5,699 nt of DNA from Halovenus sp. GTDB taxonomy: Archaea; Halobacteriota; Halobacteria; Halobacteriales; Haloarculaceae. The notes under the pieces were generated by a model, which saw only the letters and a program-made list of their open reading frames with translations, was not told the origin of the DNA and ran no database searches. Where the stretch lies: contig JAQCNG010000303.1 in NCBI GenBank assembly GCA_028275145.1, positions 1 through 5,699 of the forward strand, written 5' to 3'. Below, piece by piece: positions 5,040 to 5,699 of this stretch (position 1 is its first letter; every line of letters starts with the position of its first letter). The position numbers and the translations under genes are program-made.

Positions 5040-5109
5040 CGTGGCCCTGCGCCGCCGTTTCACACTGCCACAGGGGGTCCGCCCCACACTCACGCGCTCG
5101 GCCGGTTCA

Positions 5110-5137
5110 TTGCCGGATGGCCGCCCCAAGCCGGCAA
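5110..5137 (-). terminator. Hairpin just downstream of the phosphotransferase stop
   Basis: TTGCCGG (5110-5116) and CCGGCAA (5131-5137) are exact complements with a 14-nt loop. On the minus strand the structure begins 8 nt after the stop codon at 5147-5145. The position suits a transcript 3' end, but there is no clear U-run. Confidence 0.35.
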
Positions 5138-5144
5138 CAGCCGT

Positions 5145-5699
5145 CTACAGCGCCCGGTCGCCCTCGATAATCGAAATCGCCTGGTCGGCCAGCACCGGGA
5201 CCCCCTCCTCCATCATGGCGTAGAAACTGCTGTTGCTGTGGCCCATCAGGTAGCGGGCAAAGAACATCTCGCCGAGCGCGGCCATCTTGTACACCGCGAG
5301 CACCCGGTAGAAGCTGAGATTCGCCACGGTGATGCCGGTCTGGTGCTCGTAGCGCTCGACTATGTCGGCCCGGGAGTGGTAGCCCTCGCCACCCAGAAAG
5401 CTTGGCCCCATCGTCTGCATCAGCGCCGAACTGTCTGTGCCGTCCTCGAGCCAAAAAAGGAGCAGCCAGCCCAGGTCACAGAGTGGGTCACCGAGCGTGC
5501 TCATCTCCCAGTCGAGAACACCCGCAATCTCGGGCGGTTTCCCGGGCGCAAACAGCACGTTGTCGAGTTTGTAGTCGCCGTGAACGAGCGCGTGTGCCTG
5601 CGAGTCCGGGACGTTCGCGGCGAGCCACTCGCCGACCCGGTCGATCGCGGGCACCTCGCGCTCGGCGGTGGTCTCCTGGAAGGCCCACTCGAACTGCCC
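5145..5699 (-). CDS. APH-fold phosphotransferase, ACAD10/11 N-terminal-like (partial, N-terminus cut)
   Basis: The frame is open from the right edge to the TAG at 5147-5145, giving 184 residues of the C-terminal lobe; the ATP-binding N-lobe lies outside. The catalytic loop HGDYKLDNV (codons near 5582-5556) supplies the predicted catalytic base Asp of HGD and the Mg-binding Asn. VLDWEMSTLGDPLCDLGWLL follows, with the metal-binding Asp of DWE at 5513-5511 and the GDP..DLG signature of the family. The opening residues (GQFEWAF, then EVPAIDRVGEWL) match the segment usually found just before that loop. The family fold is kinase-like; members attached to or beside acyl-CoA dehydrogenases phosphorylate hydroxyacyl substrates, while others modify aminoglycosides. 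The GDP..DLG form favours the ACAD10/11 type over antibiotic resistance, but the substrate is not proven. The likely internal GTG at 5654 is not the start, because homology continues upstream of it. No neighbour on the right is visible. Confidence 0.9.
   Translation of the reverse strand, partial: GQFEWAFQETTAEREVPAIDRVGEWLAANVPDSQAHALVHGDYKLDNVLFAPGKPPEIAGVLDWEMSTLGDPLCDLGWLLLFWLEDGTDSSALMQTMGPSFLGGEGYHSRADIVERYEHQTGITVANLSFYRVLAVYKMAALGEMFFARYLMGHSNSSFYAMMEEGVPVLADQAISIIEGDRAL

Overview
The window looks like chromosomal DNA of a halophilic archaeon (class Halobacteria). The evidence is a GC-rich sequence with strong G/C preference at third codon positions, very acidic predicted proteins, TTTATA-type archaeal TATA boxes about 27 nt upstream of predicted starts, a helicase start with no room for a leader, and a Tat signal on a secreted protein. 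No species can be named from the sequence alone.

Layout from left to right. (1) Positions 1-1509, minus strand: two tandem paralogous genes for exported proteins of unknown function, 37 nt apart and probably one transcript. The downstream copy (1-779) has a Tat signal and runs off the left edge; the upstream copy (817-1509) is complete and has a signal without the twin arginine. Each mature protein is itself two related modules of about 85 residues, so the locus holds four copies of one domain. (2) Positions 1510-2057: a divergent intergenic region with a TATA box for the minus-strand pair, 10-bp-phased CGAA motifs, an AT-rich patch, a 38-bp tandem repeat, a hairpin, and the leaderless promoter of the next gene. 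(3) Positions 2058-4442, plus strand: a 794-residue Ski2-like superfamily 2 helicase of the Hel308/Brr2/Mer3 branch, with a helix-hairpin-helix and an extra beta-rich C-terminal domain. (4) Positions 4443-4747: a 305-nt intergenic region with a post-stop hairpin, phased CGAA-type repeats, three TAAAACGT boxes, a TATA box and a short leader hairpin. (5) Positions 4748-4978, plus strand: a 76-residue predicted two-helix membrane protein. (6) Positions 5145-5699, minus strand: the C-terminal part of an APH-fold phosphotransferase of the ACAD10/11 N-terminal type, cut by the right edge.

The genes do not form one obvious pathway: a surface-protein pair, a nucleic-acid helicase, a small membrane protein and a small-molecule kinase-like protein sit in separate transcription units. 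The least explained part is the duplicated, two-module exported protein pair with different export signals. The repeat arrays in both intergenic regions are the best candidates for unrecognised regulatory sites. I see no tRNA, rRNA, CRISPR array or insertion sequence.
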